Of a DNA stretch of 64,000 nucleotides, positions 21,127-31,625 are shown in pieces. A program made the translations under genes and the position numbers. The DNA comes from Snodgrassella alvi (GTDB lineage Bacteria > Pseudomonadota > Gammaproteobacteria > Burkholderiales > Neisseriaceae), in assembly GCF_002777855.1 (NCBI RefSeq), contig NZ_MEIK01000016.1:48412-112411 (forward strand). The letters run 5' to 3'. The stretch's first letter is position 1; every line of letters starts with the position of its first letter. A model generated the notes under the pieces. The model was not told the origin of the DNA. It did no database searches and saw only the letters and a program-made list of their open reading frames with translations.

Positions 21127-22356
21127 TTAATATTTGTTGATATCTGGTATATCGAATACTTGGCGCAAATAAGCCAGAAATGTGCTGTTATCAGACATGG
21201 TTTTGCCAGGTGAATCAGAAATTTTGGCTACAGATTGGCCATTGCATTCTACCAGTTTTAATACGATGTTTAATGGTGTCAATCCCATGTCACAGGTGAA
21301 GTTAGTACCAATACCGAAGCTGGTTTTAAAGCGTTTGTTAAAATGGACGTATAGATCCCACGCCCGCTGTAAGTCGAGCCCATCACTGAATGTTAACATT
21401 TTGGTACGAGTGTCAATGCGTAGTTTCCGATAATGGTTGTAGGCTTTTTCACCCCAGATATACGGATCGCCGCTGTCATGGCGCAGTCCATCAAACAGCT
21501 TTGCAAAGTATAGGTCGAAATCGCGCAGGAAAGCATCCATGCCGACTACATCAGTTAAAGCGATACCTAAATCGCCGCGATATTCGTGTACCCATGCTTC
21601 GAGAGCCGCTTTTTGGAAATCACGTAAACGTACATCCAGCGCTTGAAAGGCCTGAAGGAATTCATGTGCCATGGTGCCAATAGGTATTAGGCCAAATTCT
21701 TTGGCTATGTGAACATTGCTGGTGCCACGAAATACGTTGGGAGCGGCTTCGCGAAGGGTTTTTACCACATGTTTTTGCCATGTATAACGATAGCGACGGC
21801 GGGTACCAAAATCGGAAACGATAAAAGGTGAGCCATAATGTTGCTGTTCATTAGCATATTGGTGTATCAGCTCAGCTTTATTTTTTAATCGACGTTTTCC
21901 TTCAGCAATTATTTCAGGAGTTTCTAGACGACGGAAGTAAAGTTCATTGACTATCGACAAAACAAATATCTCAAAAAACATGGCCTGTATGATCGGGCCT
22001 TCTATGCGTATATTAAGATAATGATTGTTATCGATACTGGTACTGATAAACCGACGTTTTAACTGAAACAGCTCCATGTAGTCGACAAAATCGCTTTTGA
22101 TGAAGCGTAGGCTCCGCAGATATAGTAATTCATCTTCGTTGAATTTCATCTGACATAGACGATCTAATTCCCAGTCAAGCTCTTCCAGAATATCCCCAAG
22201 CGGGTAAGCGGTTTCATGGTTATTGCGACAGCGAAATTCATAAACCCCAGTAGCTTGTGGAAACTGGTGCAGGACTACCTGAAGCATGGTGAATTTATAC
22301 AGGTCTGTGTCCAGTAAAGACTGGATAATCGGCGGGCGGTTGGTATCAATAGCCAT
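21127..22356 (-). CDS. pncB: Nicotinate phosphoribosyltransferase
   Basis: Converts nicotinate to nicotinate mononucleotide for NAD salvage, using PRPP and ATP. 409 residues, as usual for the short bacterial form. Family segments include [13 protein letters not shown] at the N-terminus, [14 protein letters not shown] and [23 protein letters not shown] single gene. Confidence 0.95.
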   Translation of the reverse strand: MAIDTNRPPIIQSLLDTDLYKFTMLQVVLHQFPQATGVYEFRCRNNHETAYPLGDILEELDWELDRLCQMKFNEDELLYLRSLRFIKSDFVDYMELFQLKRRFISTSIDNNHYLNIRIEGPIIQAMFFEIFVLSIVNELYFRRLETPEIIAEGKRRLKNKAELIHQYANEQQHYGSPFIVSDFGTRRRYRYTWQKHVVKTLREAAPNVFRGTSNVHIAKEFGLIPIGTMAHEFLQAFQALDVRLRDFQKAALEAWVHEYRGDLGIALTDVVGMDAFLRDFDLYFAKLFDGLRHDSGDPYIWGEKAYNHYRKLRIDTRTKMLTFSDGLDLQRAWDLYVHFNKRFKTSFGIGTNFTCDMGLTPLNIVLKLVECNGQSVAKISDSPGKTMSDNSTFLAYLRQVFDIPDINKY

Positions 22357-22439
22357 AACGCTGGGTCAACTCACTAAAATATTGCTGTTACAGAAATTGT
22401 GTAACAAAATTTCTGAAATGGACAAACAATTGATTTTTT

Positions 22440-23351
22440 TTATTCAACTACAGGCATTTGTATCTGCGCCCGAGCAAAAGCTATAGGCTTTTCAATTCGG
22501 CTTTGCCACATGGTTGCGGTGACCTGTGAAATGCGCTTACCTGCATGAATGATCTCACATCGGGCATAACTGTCCTCTGGCCTGCCACTTAGTAAATAAT
22601 CAGTTGAATAGTCAATAATTCGTGCTGGTGAAGAAAGATTTAGCTCTTCCATCACATGTAGATTTATACAGCTTTGTAAAAAACCACCAATTAAGCCGCC
22701 ATGTAATGCCATCTGTGTAAAATCACCTATATGGTCTTGAGAAAAAGGTAGACAATATATTCGTCTATTTTCGCTATCTGTACCAATTTTTAGATTAATG
22801 GCTTTGCTGTAGGGCATCAAATCATAAGCTCTTCTTTTCAATTCTGCGTCATGATTAATTGTGGCTCTTTTTAATTCGGATCGCTCATTTTTGAGCTGTT
22901 TCAATGTTACCTGTAGCTCTGAAAGGGATATTAGTCTGTGAACAAAGGTAGCCATGCCCAGCGCAAAGGGTTTGGTTTCATCTTCTTGATAGCAATGGCT
23001 GCGTATATAGGCGATCTGTCCTTCAGTTTTGTAACAATGTGCACGTGCGTGAATAGCTTGTCCGGGTACAGGTTGTTTCAGGTAATCGATTCGCATATCT
23101 AGTGTGGCTATAGATTCAAACCGTTCAAACTGAGCGGCAAGTGTACAGGCTGAAGCCATATCTACTAGCGTCGTAATAACACCACCATGGATATTGCCGG
23201 TTTCTTTGTTTTCCAGTAGTTCATCTCTCCAGTCAACAGAGATGACAGGTTCATCGGATGTGCATTCACCATAAATTTTTAGCCAACGGCAATGAGGTAA
23301 ATCCAGACAAGTATTAAACGAGGTATTAAATATTGTAGGGTTGGCAGCCAT
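22440..23351 (-). CDS. Double-hotdog acyl-CoA thioesterase-like protein (PaaI family)
   Basis: 303 residues from the ATG at 23351, which has AGGA upstream; the GTG at 23408 that would extend it has no ribosome site. There are two tandem hotdog domains: the first with GNIHGGVITTLVDMASA (about residues 55-75) and the second with MALHGGLIGGFLQSC (about 215-230), each ending in a strand typical of PaaI-type thioesterases. The first has the usual HGG motif followed by an acidic residue; the second has HGG but no clear acidic partner. It probably hydrolyses acyl-CoAs; the substrate is unknown. Confidence 0.75.
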   Translation of the reverse strand: MAANPTIFNTSFNTCLDLPHCRWLKIYGECTSDEPVISVDWRDELLENKETGNIHGGVITTLVDMASACTLAAQFERFESIATLDMRIDYLKQPVPGQAIHARAHCYKTEGQIAYIRSHCYQEDETKPFALGMATFVHRLISLSELQVTLKQLKNERSELKRATINHDAELKRRAYDLMPYSKAINLKIGTDSENRRIYCLPFSQDHIGDFTQMALHGGLIGGFLQSCINLHVMEELNLSSPARIIDYSTDYLLSGRPEDSYARCEIIHAGKRISQVTATMWQSRIEKPIAFARAQIQMPVVE

Positions 23352-23434
23352 GACTTTATCCTGATATATAAATTTATTTATATTAGGGTTTTTCAATAAA
23401 CTTGTCACTATGTGACTGGTCTCTGATGTGACGC

Positions 23435-24241
23435 TTAATGTTCAGCAGATTCATTACTGGCAGTTCTAACTAATATCGGATCATCTGTTTGTTGCTGAGT
23501 AATGTACACCAAACCTTCTTTTGCAAGCTCAAGCAGAGCAATGAATGTGGTGACGACCAAAGCCAGACTATCATTACGGCAGAAAAGTTCAGTGAAATAA
23601 CATTGCTGCCGAGTTTGCAGATGTCGCAACACCATGCTCATCTGGGCACGTACTGACAGGGTTTCTTTAATTACATTATGGCTGCGATTGTGCTGTGAAC
23701 GCGCTAGAATCGCTAACCAAGCGCGGGTTAAATCAGCCACCTGTACCTGAGGAGGCTGAGTGACGGCAATGAGTTCTACTGGTAGCCATGCCCAGCCGAA
23801 ATCTCGTCCAGCACGAGGTAAGGCATCGAGTCCGGCTGCGGCCAGTTTCATCTGTTCATAAGCAAGCAGGCGGCGAACCAGTTCTGCGCGGGGGTCAGCA
23901 ACTTCTTCTTCCTCGGCCGGTGGTGCAGGAAGGAGCAGGCGAGTTTTGATTTCAATCAGTACCGCTGCCATTAGCAGATATTCAGCCGTTAAATCCAGCT
24001 CATGCTGCTCCATTTGCTGAATGTATGAGAGATACTGTTCGGTTATGGTGAGCATTGGAATATCGAGAACGTCGATATTTTGTTTTCGGATCAAATATAA
24101 CAATAAATCCAGCGGTCCCTCGAAGCTTTGCAAAACTACTTGCAATGCATCGGGTGGGATAAACAAATCATGAGGAATTTCAGTGACAGCTTGTCCGAAT
24201 AAAATGGCAACAGTGTGTTCTGCTGGGTTAACGGTATTCAT
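23435..24241 (-). CDS. scpA: Segregation and condensation protein A
   Basis: Kleisin partner of the SMC chromosome-condensation complex. 268 residues from the ATG at 24241; an alternative ATG at 24265 would overlap tcdA. The typical N-terminal SMC-binding region is seen in FEGPLDLLLYLIRKQNIDVLDIP, quoted here in part, followed by LTAEYLLMAAVLIEIKTR. The C-terminal winged helix includes FIALLELAKEGLV. It follows tcdA by 8 bases, so they are probably cotranscribed. No scpB is visible in the window. Confidence 0.93.
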   Translation of the reverse strand: MNTVNPAEHTVAILFGQAVTEIPHDLFIPPDALQVVLQSFEGPLDLLLYLIRKQNIDVLDIPMLTITEQYLSYIQQMEQHELDLTAEYLLMAAVLIEIKTRLLLPAPPAEEEEVADPRAELVRRLLAYEQMKLAAAGLDALPRAGRDFGWAWLPVELIAVTQPPQVQVADLTRAWLAILARSQHNRSHNVIKETLSVRAQMSMVLRHLQTRQQCYFTELFCRNDSLALVVTTFIALLELAKEGLVYITQQQTDDPILVRTASNESAEH

Positions 24242-24249
24242 GCTTGAGC

Positions 24250-25026
24250 TCAGGTATGTCTGCATAGATGATCAAGACACGCCTGTGCACAACGCAGTCC
24301 AAAACTGGCAGTGACCACCATGGAAGCACCATATCCAGCGCAGGAAAGACCCTGTGGAGCGCTTGATTCTGTCTGGCAGCTACCTGCTTGTGGCGGAGTA
24401 ATATTTTCGCTCGAATAAATGCAGGGTATGTGCATCTTGTCTGCCGGCTGGCGGCTGAAACCATGCCGTTTGCGCAAGGTATAACGCATACTGGCCAGCA
24501 TTCGGTCATTAGTCACACGGCTTAAATCGGCACTTTGAATTAGGGCAGCATTTTTCTGTCCGCCGGCGCCACCGGAAACAATAAATGGTTGGTGCTGTGC
24601 GATAAAATAATTAGCCATGGCTGCCTTGACACGCACCTGATCAATGGCGTCGATAACAAAATCAAAGGGCTGTTTGAATATCTGGCTAATATTGTCAACA
24701 TCGACGAAATCTTCGATGCAGTTAACCTGACAATCGGGATTAATGTCGGCAATGCGTTCGGCCAGTGCTTCTACTTTTGGCTTGCCAATCAGGCTGATTA
24801 AAGCCGGCAGCTGTCGGTTGATGTTGGATTCGGCTACGTTGTCCAAATCAATCAGTGTAAGAGAGCCGATACCACTGCGTGCCAATGCTTCTGCAGCCCA
24901 TGAGCCAACGCCACCGAGACCAACAATGCATATATGTGCAGAAGCGAATCGTTGTAAGGAGTCTTCGCCGTATAATCGTGCAATACCACCGAAGCGGCGC
25001 TGATAATTTACTGAGGAATGGAACAT
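24250..25026 (-). CDS. tcdA: tRNA threonylcarbamoyladenosine dehydratase
   Basis: An E1-like enzyme (also called CsdL) that uses ATP to cyclise t6A at position 37 of tRNAs to ct6A. The nucleotide-binding VGLGGVGSWAAEALARSG lies near residue 35, followed by the LIDLDNVAESNINRQ loop. 258 residues from the ATG at 25026; a GTG three codons earlier (25035) is also possible, and neither has a strong ribosome site. It is divergent from uspA and upstream of scpA. Confidence 0.92.
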   Translation of the reverse strand: MFHSSVNYQRRFGGIARLYGEDSLQRFASAHICIVGLGGVGSWAAEALARSGIGSLTLIDLDNVAESNINRQLPALISLIGKPKVEALAERIADINPDCQVNCIEDFVDVDNISQIFKQPFDFVIDAIDQVRVKAAMANYFIAQHQPFIVSGGAGGQKNAALIQSADLSRVTNDRMLASMRYTLRKRHGFSRQPADKMHIPCIYSSENITPPQAGSCQTESSAPQGLSCAGYGASMVVTASFGLRCAQACLDHLCRHT

Positions 25027-25128
25027 CTGCGACACGTAGTAAAATCCGAAAAGCCGTTTTTAGCAGGTAGTGGTATTATACTGTATCTGCCTGATGATTC
25101 GAATTGCAAAAACGATAAGGAGAGTTTC

Positions 25129-25599
25129 ATGTACAAACATTTACTTGTGGCGGTGGATGGCAGCCATACTTCAGAAAATGCTCTGGAGCATGCTATTGGT
25201 CTGGCTAAAAGTGAAGAAGCAGAATTAACGGTGGTAAATGTGGCCAATCCGACTGAATATATGGCGCTGGCTCCTGAGTTTCTGCAGCATGAAAGTTACG
25301 AAGCGGCTGCTTTGTCCGAAGGAAATACTGTTCTGGACGATGCGGTAAATAAGGCTTTGAAACAATTGCCGCAGGACAGAGTACACCGCCATTTGCTGAT
25401 CGCTAATAAAGGAGCAAAGGAAATGGCGCAGATGCTGGTGGATTATGCTGACGAAAAAAGTAGTGACCTAATTATTTTAGGTACACATGGCCGTAGTGGA
25501 CTAATGCATTTGCTTATGGGTAGTTTTGCTGAAACAGTGATGCGTGAAACTAATCTACCGCTCTTGATTATCCGCAGTGATACTAATGGGGAAGGCTAA
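25129..25599 (+). CDS. Universal stress protein (UspA family)
   Basis: 156 residues from the ATG at 25129, which has AAGGAG eight bases upstream; the frame is open further upstream but lacks a start signal. It has the ATP-binding signature GTHGRSGLMHLLMGSFAE near the C-terminus and the N-terminal HLLVAVDGS strand-loop. It therefore belongs to the nucleotide-binding Usp branch. Its specific role is not predictable. Confidence 0.92.
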   Translation: MYKHLLVAVDGSHTSENALEHAIGLAKSEEAELTVVNVANPTEYMALAPEFLQHESYEAAALSEGNTVLDDAVNKALKQLPQDRVHRHLLIANKGAKEMAQMLVDYADEKSSDLIILGTHGRSGLMHLLMGSFAETVMRETNLPLLIIRSDTNGEG

Positions 25600-25654
25600 A
25601 GGCTAACGCTAGTTTACATAAAAATTGAAATGAGATATTTTATCCTTTAAATGA

Positions 25655-25690
25655 AGCTGAATCTGGGATGATACGGATTCAGCTTTTTAT
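25655..25690 (+). terminator. Rho-independent terminator of the Usp gene
   Basis: The arms AGCTGAATC and GATTCAGCT are followed by TTTTTATTTT. Confidence 0.85.
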
Positions 25691-25712
25691 TTTGTAATGT
25701 TGTACTGAACAT

Positions 25713-25751
25713 GAAAATAAAACTGCACCCATTTTTTATTAAGGGTGCAGT
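25713..25751 (-). terminator. Rho-independent terminator of the isochorismatase-like gene
   Basis: The arms ACTGCACCC and GGGTGCAGT are followed on the minus strand by TTTTATTTT, 24 bases past the stop of the gene that ends at 25776. Confidence 0.85.
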
Positions 25752-25775
25752 GGTAATGTGAGGACTCACACTAAA

Positions 25776-26318
25776 TTAACGAATGAATTTTTTGTGAATT
25801 TCTCGAAATTGTGGATTACTGGTTGAACCTAGCCATTCAAATGCTATCATTTCTCCGCTAACTATATTGCATCCACTAGACTGCATGCGAGACAGACCCA
25901 GCTCCAGATCACGTTGACGGCGAGAACCTACGGCATCAGCTACAACAAATACTTCATATCCTTGCGAACGTAGGTCCAGAGCTGTTTGTAATACGCAGAT
26001 ATGCGCTTCTATACCGGATATGACAATCTGGCTTGCATTTTGTAGATTATCAGCTGTGAGTACACCAGCAGAAAATACGGAAAAACTTTGTTTTTGTACA
26101 ATTTTTGCCTGCGGTGCAGCGGTGATGATTTCTTCACGGGTAGAGCCAATTTTATCGACACAGTGTTCGCTTATGATGGTTGGAATGGCCATATCATTTG
26201 CTAATTCGGCCAACCATACGTTGTTGTTTAGTAATTCATCGGTGTTGCTGATGGCTGGCAGCAAGCGTGTCTGTAAATCAATCATTAATACGGCGGAGCG
26301 TTTGCGGTCTAACAACAT
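25776..26318 (-). CDS. Isochorismatase-like cysteine hydrolase
   Basis: 180 residues from the ATG at 26318; a TTG at 26333 would add five. The cysteine-hydrolase triad is visible: Asp14 in LMIDLQTRL, Lys76 in IVQKQSFS and Cys108 in GIEAHICVL. It resembles the YcaC-type branch of this superfamily, whose substrates are mostly unknown amides or imides. No pathway neighbours are present. Confidence 0.82.
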   Translation of the reverse strand: MLLDRKRSAVLMIDLQTRLLPAISNTDELLNNNVWLAELANDMAIPTIISEHCVDKIGSTREEIITAAPQAKIVQKQSFSVFSAGVLTADNLQNASQIVISGIEAHICVLQTALDLRSQGYEVFVVADAVGSRRQRDLELGLSRMQSSGCNIVSGEMIAFEWLGSTSNPQFREIHKKFIR

Positions 26319-26427
26319 AATTTGCTTTCCCAAGGGTTGAGTAATTTACACGATAATTATGCATTATTTGTAGGTAGCGGAAAGTAAGTACGGGTTAAGG
26401 CTGGCAAGGCTGGTAAGTGTCAGCAGG

Positions 26428-28293
26428 TTACCGTGCCGGTACGGTACCCATACGTTCTGTAAGCGTGGTACGCGGTTCGCCAAAAAGGTTGGCATAATAA
26501 GTGGTATTGGCCATAACATTTTTGACGTAGGTACGGGTTTCGTCAAATGGAATAGTTTCGGCATAAATGGCCCCTTCCAGAGGCGTATTTGCCTGCCATC
26601 GGCGAGCACGGCTAGGTCCGGCATTGTAGCCGGTGGTGGTGAGCACTTCATCGCCAAACTGTTTGCGTACATTGCCCATATACCATGTACCCATACGGAT
26701 ATTGCCGCGCATGGTATACAGCTCATTACTATCCATACCTAGCCGGCTGGCGATGTCACGGGCTGTAGCCGGCATCACTTGCATCAGGCCGGCTGCACCA
26801 ACGTTGGAGCGGGCGCCGATCATAAAGCGGCTTTCCTGACGGATTAAGCCATATACCCACGCAGGATCAATACCGGCTTCTTGCGCATATGGAACGGCCA
26901 GCTCTTTAAATGGTGCAGGATAGCGCAATTCGTAGTTGAGGAGGTTATCCGCTTTATCTGCACTGTAAATTCCCATTTCATAAAAACCATTGTTTTCTGC
27001 AAGGGTGGCAGCTGCGATTTGGGTGTCGTCGTTGAAGTTACGTGTAGCATAACGCCATTCTTGCTGAGCCAGTCGGCGCATTGGCCAGTTATTTTCTGCT
27101 TGTGCGGTTTTAAATAATGTTAGTGCACGGTGGATATTACCGTCAGCTGCTATTCTGTTCTGAACTTGCTGGCTGCTTTTGCCCACAGTGCTGCTGGTAT
27201 TGGCTTTGCTTCCCAAAGCTTCTTTAGCTAGCAACGCATAAAAATTATGTCCGCGTTGAGCTGTTTTTTGGAATATAGCGTTCGCCAGACTATTTTGCCC
27301 CAATGAGCGGTAACTGCGAGCCAGCCAATATTGCCACGTAACTTGCTGCTGTAGCGCTGTTGGCATTCTGAGGATGATGCTATTAAGTTTTTGCCAGCGC
27401 TGCAGACGCAGTGCTGAGCGAGCATACCATTCCCACATTTCGTTATTCATCTGCTCTGGGGTGGCTCGGTCAAAATAATTCAGAGCTTTAGCAGAATTGA
27501 GACTATTTGCTTGAGCCAGCCCCAATTGCGCCCAGCCGAAGCCAATTTGTTCTTTGGTGAGACTGGCTGAAAGTTGCTCTAGGGTGCTGGCGGCACTGTC
27601 TTTGTTGCGATTATCCTTATTGGTAACTTGATACAGTAAAGCTTCTTGTGCGCCCTGACTTCCACCGGTGCTGCTGCCCAACGGATCTGGTAAGGGACTG
27701 CCTAAAGCTTGAGCTAAATTACGTGCATTAGTAATTTGATTCAGTGCCAACAGGTTGCGTACACGCCGCCACCCATTTTGGGCACTAATTTTTTGACGGG
27801 CAGCAGCCTGTTCAAGCAAGCGATTGCATCCTAATGGAAGATTGCCGGATTCCATGCTCAAACTGGCTAATAACTCATTGTCATTATCTATGCCTGCTTG
27901 TGCGGCATAACACCGTGTTTCCAGATCGCGGAAATTTTTATCCAGAAAATCATATTGCTGGCGGAATACTGTCCAGTTGCCACGTTTACCTAACTGCTGT
28001 AACCAACTATTGCGTATGCTATTGCTCATGGCACTGTCAGGTTGATGAGCCAGAAACTGAGCCGGTAAAATGTCATCGCCATTTTTGGCTGCTTTAAGAG
28101 CATTTTGATATTGCTGAAAACTGCTGATGACTTTGTCCGGTGCTTCAGTGGCTTGCGTGCCAGGCAGAATGGCTTGACCACTGTTTTTGTTGATGGGCTG
28201 AAGTGCAACTTCGTGCTGATTGCTGCATGCGGTAAGGAGCAGCAAAGTGCCGGAAATGAGATGCTGTTGGTTAGTCAGTTTTGCTTTCAGCAT
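26428..28293 (-). CDS. Soluble lytic murein transglycosylase, lipoprotein (LtgA/Slt70 type)
   Basis: A lipobox LLTAC follows a hydrophobic signal at the N-terminus, so the protein is probably tethered to the outer membrane. A long alpha-superhelical region (about residues 60-440) precedes the C-terminal SLT domain, with catalytic Glu in RQESRF, then GAAGLMQVMPATA and TTGYNAGPSRARRW. It ends in a C-terminal signature (GTVPAR) shared with Neisseria LtgA. It cleaves peptidoglycan glycan strands to 1,6-anhydromuropeptides. The start is uncertain: ATG at 28293 has a weak ribosome site, whereas TTG at 28311 has AAGGA seven bases upstream. Confidence 0.9.
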   Translation of the reverse strand: MLKAKLTNQQHLISGTLLLLTACSNQHEVALQPINKNSGQAILPGTQATEAPDKVISSFQQYQNALKAAKNGDDILPAQFLAHQPDSAMSNSIRNSWLQQLGKRGNWTVFRQQYDFLDKNFRDLETRCYAAQAGIDNDNELLASLSMESGNLPLGCNRLLEQAAARQKISAQNGWRRVRNLLALNQITNARNLAQALGSPLPDPLGSSTGGSQGAQEALLYQVTNKDNRNKDSAASTLEQLSASLTKEQIGFGWAQLGLAQANSLNSAKALNYFDRATPEQMNNEMWEWYARSALRLQRWQKLNSIILRMPTALQQQVTWQYWLARSYRSLGQNSLANAIFQKTAQRGHNFYALLAKEALGSKANTSSTVGKSSQQVQNRIAADGNIHRALTLFKTAQAENNWPMRRLAQQEWRYATRNFNDDTQIAAATLAENNGFYEMGIYSADKADNLLNYELRYPAPFKELAVPYAQEAGIDPAWVYGLIRQESRFMIGARSNVGAAGLMQVMPATARDIASRLGMDSNELYTMRGNIRMGTWYMGNVRKQFGDEVLTTTGYNAGPSRARRWQANTPLEGAIYAETIPFDETRTYVKNVMANTTYYANLFGEPRTTLTERMGTVPAR

Positions 28294-28344
28294 CTTTAAG
28301 TGTTTAATCAATTTTTTTTCCTTCAAATTTTCTCAAGTTGTATT

Positions 28345-29850
28345 TTATTTTTTCCAGTAAGCAGGGGTAAACAAGATAAAGACGGTAAATATTTCCAGAC
28401 GTCCGAGCAACATGATGATGATGCATAACCACTTCTGAAGGTCTGAAAGAAAAGCAAAATTATTGGCTGGACCCACAGTACCCAGCCCAGGGCCTGCATT
28501 GGTGATACAACTGATTGCGGCTGTCAGGGCAGATAGAAAATCCATTCCACTCATCATTAAGGCAAAGCTGAATAATATAATGGTGATTACGTACACAAAC
28601 ACAAAGGCCATCACTGTTAAAGCTCGCCGGTCGGGAATATGGCTGCCGTTAATTTTAACCATACTTACTGCATTGGGATGCAGCATCAGCAACATTTCGC
28701 GCAAACTGAATTTAAACAGCACAAGCGCACGAACTGTTTTAATACCACCGCCGGCTGATCCGCCGTTAGAAAGTATGTTGGCCAGAAAAAACATCCATAA
28801 GGAGGCGATTAATGGCCATTTGGCAAAATCAGTATCGGAATAGCCATTTGCCAGCCCGATAGATATTAAATTGAAAGCCGTGTATCGAAATGCTTCACCC
28901 AGCGAATAAAAACTGTGCCACCACAAATACAAGCTGATGCCAATGATGCTGAACAACAAAACAAATAATAGTACACGTACTTCTTCATCACGCCAGTAAT
29001 AACGTAATGATTTTTTTTGTAGCGCATTAAAATGATTAGTGAAATTAATAGCACCTAGTATGGTAGCAATGCTAAGAATAATTTCAATCGGTACAGAATT
29101 AAAATAGGAAATGCTGTTGTCGTGTGTAGAGAAACCACCAAGGGAAAAAGCCGACATAGCGTGACAAACTGCATCAAACCAGCTCATGCCGGCCAGACGT
29201 AAAGCCAGCAGAGTAACGAATGTAAACAATACATACACGCTCCATAAGCGTTTGGCCGTTTCTGAAATACGTGGTGCCATTTTGCTGTCTTTGTTTACGC
29301 CCGGTATTTCTGCTTTAAATAATTGAGTTCCGCCTACGCCTAGCATCGGCATGACGGCTACGGCCAGCACAATAATCCCCATGCCGCCCAGCCAGTTGAG
29401 CATATGACGCCAGAAATTCAGTGACGGGGCAAGTGTATCCAGACTAGTGATGATGGTGGCACCGGTGGTGGTGAGACCGGAAATGGCTTCAAAATAGGCA
29501 TTAGTAAAACCCAGTCCGGGCATGTAGATATAAAAGGGTAGGCAGGCAATCAGGGCAAAGCCAATCCACAGCATGAAGACCAATGTATAGCCATCACGCG
29601 GTCGCAGTTCACGGTTATAGCGCATCGTCAGCAGCCAAGTCAGCGCACACACACTCATGCTAATAGCAGCCGTAACTGCAAATGCTGAAAACACATGATC
29701 CATGTACAGTAATGAGACTACCGTCGGTGCCAGTAGCAATAATGAAAATAAAAAACCGGTTTTGGCCACAATATGAGCGGTGGGCGCAATTTTGTTGACG
29801 AAACCTGATGCCTTATGATGCACAGTAAAGCGGTTGCTGAAATGGCTCAT
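28345..29850 (-). CDS. trkH: Trk-type potassium uptake protein TrkH
   Basis: An integral membrane potassium channel-like subunit, 501 residues from the ATG at 29850. Several hydrophobic helices and four pore-loop segments are visible, including GLTTTGATI, AFSLGGFSTHD, SNGGSAGGGIKT and CITNAGPGLG. It starts ten bases after the trkA stop. TrkA is the cytoplasmic regulator, so the pair forms a complete system. Confidence 0.93.
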   Translation of the reverse strand: MSHFSNRFTVHHKASGFVNKIAPTAHIVAKTGFLFSLLLLAPTVVSLLYMDHVFSAFAVTAAISMSVCALTWLLTMRYNRELRPRDGYTLVFMLWIGFALIACLPFYIYMPGLGFTNAYFEAISGLTTTGATIITSLDTLAPSLNFWRHMLNWLGGMGIIVLAVAVMPMLGVGGTQLFKAEIPGVNKDSKMAPRISETAKRLWSVYVLFTFVTLLALRLAGMSWFDAVCHAMSAFSLGGFSTHDNSISYFNSVPIEIILSIATILGAINFTNHFNALQKKSLRYYWRDEEVRVLLFVLLFSIIGISLYLWWHSFYSLGEAFRYTAFNLISIGLANGYSDTDFAKWPLIASLWMFFLANILSNGGSAGGGIKTVRALVLFKFSLREMLLMLHPNAVSMVKINGSHIPDRRALTVMAFVFVYVITIILFSFALMMSGMDFLSALTAAISCITNAGPGLGTVGPANNFAFLSDLQKWLCIIIMLLGRLEIFTVFILFTPAYWKK

Positions 29851-29860
29851 AACATGCTGC

Positions 29861-31258
29861 CTATGCAAAAAAGCCCAGTTTAACCTGAATCATTTTTTCT
29901 AGATCCTGCACCGCTTTGCGCCGAGCCACGAAAAATATTACATGATCTCCATCTTCTAGTACTGTATCCTGATGGTACATAGTGATATTTTCGTTACGTA
30001 CTACCGCGCCAAAATAACACCCCGCGGGCAAACGTAATTGAGACATAGTGCGGCCGATAAGTTTAGAAGTATGGCGGTCACCGTGCAATACAACTTCAAT
30101 GGCTTCTGCCGAACCGCGGCGTAATGGATACACTGCCATGATATCGCCCAAATGTACATGAGTCAGAATAGAACCAATAGTAATCAGATGCGGTGAAATT
30201 ACAATATCGATAGCACTGCCCTGCAATAAATCCACGTAACTGGAACGATTGATAATGGCCATCACGCGTTTGGCACCAAGGTTTTTGGCCAACATGGCCG
30301 ACATGATATTATTTTCATCATCGTTGGTCAGTGCGCAAAATACATCAATTTCATCAATATATTCGTTTTCCAGTAGGCTTTCATCCGAAGCGTTCCCTAC
30401 CAGAACCAGCGAATTGTTAAGGTTTTCAGCAAGCCATTCTGCACGATTTTGTTTACGTTCAATAATTTTAATATCTAATCTAGCTTCCAGCTGTTTAGCC
30501 ACGCGGTAACCGATATTGCCACCACCGGCAATCATAATGCGACGTGTCCGCTTAGTAACTGGACGTAGTTCGCGCATAATGTTTTCCAAATAAACAGTTG
30601 GCGTTAAAACAAAAACTTCATCACCTTCCTGCAAGATAGTACTGCCAGTGGGAACCAGCAAACGGTTATTGCGGTAGATAGCGCAAATTTGGCAATCCAC
30701 GCCTTCTTCCAAATGCTGTTTCAGTGCACTAATAGGTTGATTAATCAGCATACCACCATTTTGAGCTCGGATGACAAGCAAACGAATTTTGTCGTTGGCA
30801 AATCGCAGGATTTGTAAGGCGCTAGAATGCAGTAGTAAATTAACTATCTGTTCGGTTACAAGCTGCTCAGGGCTAATGGCTTCGGTGATGTTAAATAAGT
30901 CTAAACTGGTTTTGTATTGATTGTTGCCTGTTTCAAATTCAACGAAATCACTGTAGCGTACTCTGGCAATACGATTTGGCGTATTGAAAAGCGCATATGC
31001 AATTCGACAGGCAGCCATATTGGTTTCATCATTTTGGGTCAGAGCCAGAATCATGTCAGCATCCTGAGCACCGGCTGTAGACAAGACAGACGGCCACGCG
31101 CCGTTGCCGACAATGGTTTGTACGTCTAGTCGCTGATTGATTTTCTGTAAAGCAGTTTCATTGACGTCAATAATAGTGACATCATTATTGGGCATTCTGG
31201 CCAGATTGCTGGCAATGGTCGAACCTACTTGTCCACAGCCTAAAATAAGGATTTTCAC
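29861..31258 (-). CDS. trkA: Trk system potassium transporter regulatory subunit TrkA
   Basis: 465 residues from the GTG at 31258, which gives the canonical N-terminus KILILGCGQVGSTIA; the frame is open to 31393 but those residues do not resemble the family. Two RCK units in tandem each have a Rossmann NAD(H)-binding domain (GCGQVGS and GGGNIGYRVA) and a TrkA-C domain. It gates TrkH in response to nucleotides. Cotranscribed with trkH. Confidence 0.93.
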   Translation of the reverse strand: MKILILGCGQVGSTIASNLARMPNNDVTIIDVNETALQKINQRLDVQTIVGNGAWPSVLSTAGAQDADMILALTQNDETNMAACRIAYALFNTPNRIARVRYSDFVEFETGNNQYKTSLDLFNITEAISPEQLVTEQIVNLLLHSSALQILRFANDKIRLLVIRAQNGGMLINQPISALKQHLEEGVDCQICAIYRNNRLLVPTGSTILQEGDEVFVLTPTVYLENIMRELRPVTKRTRRIMIAGGGNIGYRVAKQLEARLDIKIIERKQNRAEWLAENLNNSLVLVGNASDESLLENEYIDEIDVFCALTNDDENNIMSAMLAKNLGAKRVMAIINRSSYVDLLQGSAIDIVISPHLITIGSILTHVHLGDIMAVYPLRRGSAEAIEVVLHGDRHTSKLIGRTMSQLRLPAGCYFGAVVRNENITMYHQDTVLEDGDHVIFFVARRKAVQDLEKMIQVKLGFFA

Positions 31259-31625
31259 GTAATTTACATCATCTCTGTGGTAATCAATAGCATTGTAGCC
31301 TTTGTGGTGCTGCGTGCAAATATTGGTGTAAAACCGCGACACAAGTATAAAAAAGCTAGCTCTAATCATTTTGTTATATTTGGTCTGCTGCAAAGACGGA
31401 TGTTACTAATAATTTGCTGAATATTATTAGTTTTGATGGATAATCTGAGCCATTTTTCTCTATTGGTATTTTATATGCATAAATATTGTAATGCGTATAT
31501 GTTATAAGAGTGGTTTTAAAATTAAATAAACACCATATAATAAAACCATTTTTTACATTTATTACTCAATGTAAGACATTAAAAAGTGATATTTTTTCAA
31601 CCAGTTATATTACCGTGGATAAATT
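31259..31625. other. Divergent spacer between trkA and the M48 protease
   Basis: About 370 A/T-rich bases with no gene. A perfect 9-bp inverted repeat (ACTAATAAT and ATTATTAGT, 31405-31431) lies near the trkA side and could be an operator or hairpin. Promoters of both divergent genes must be here but no strong consensus stands out. Confidence 0.5.
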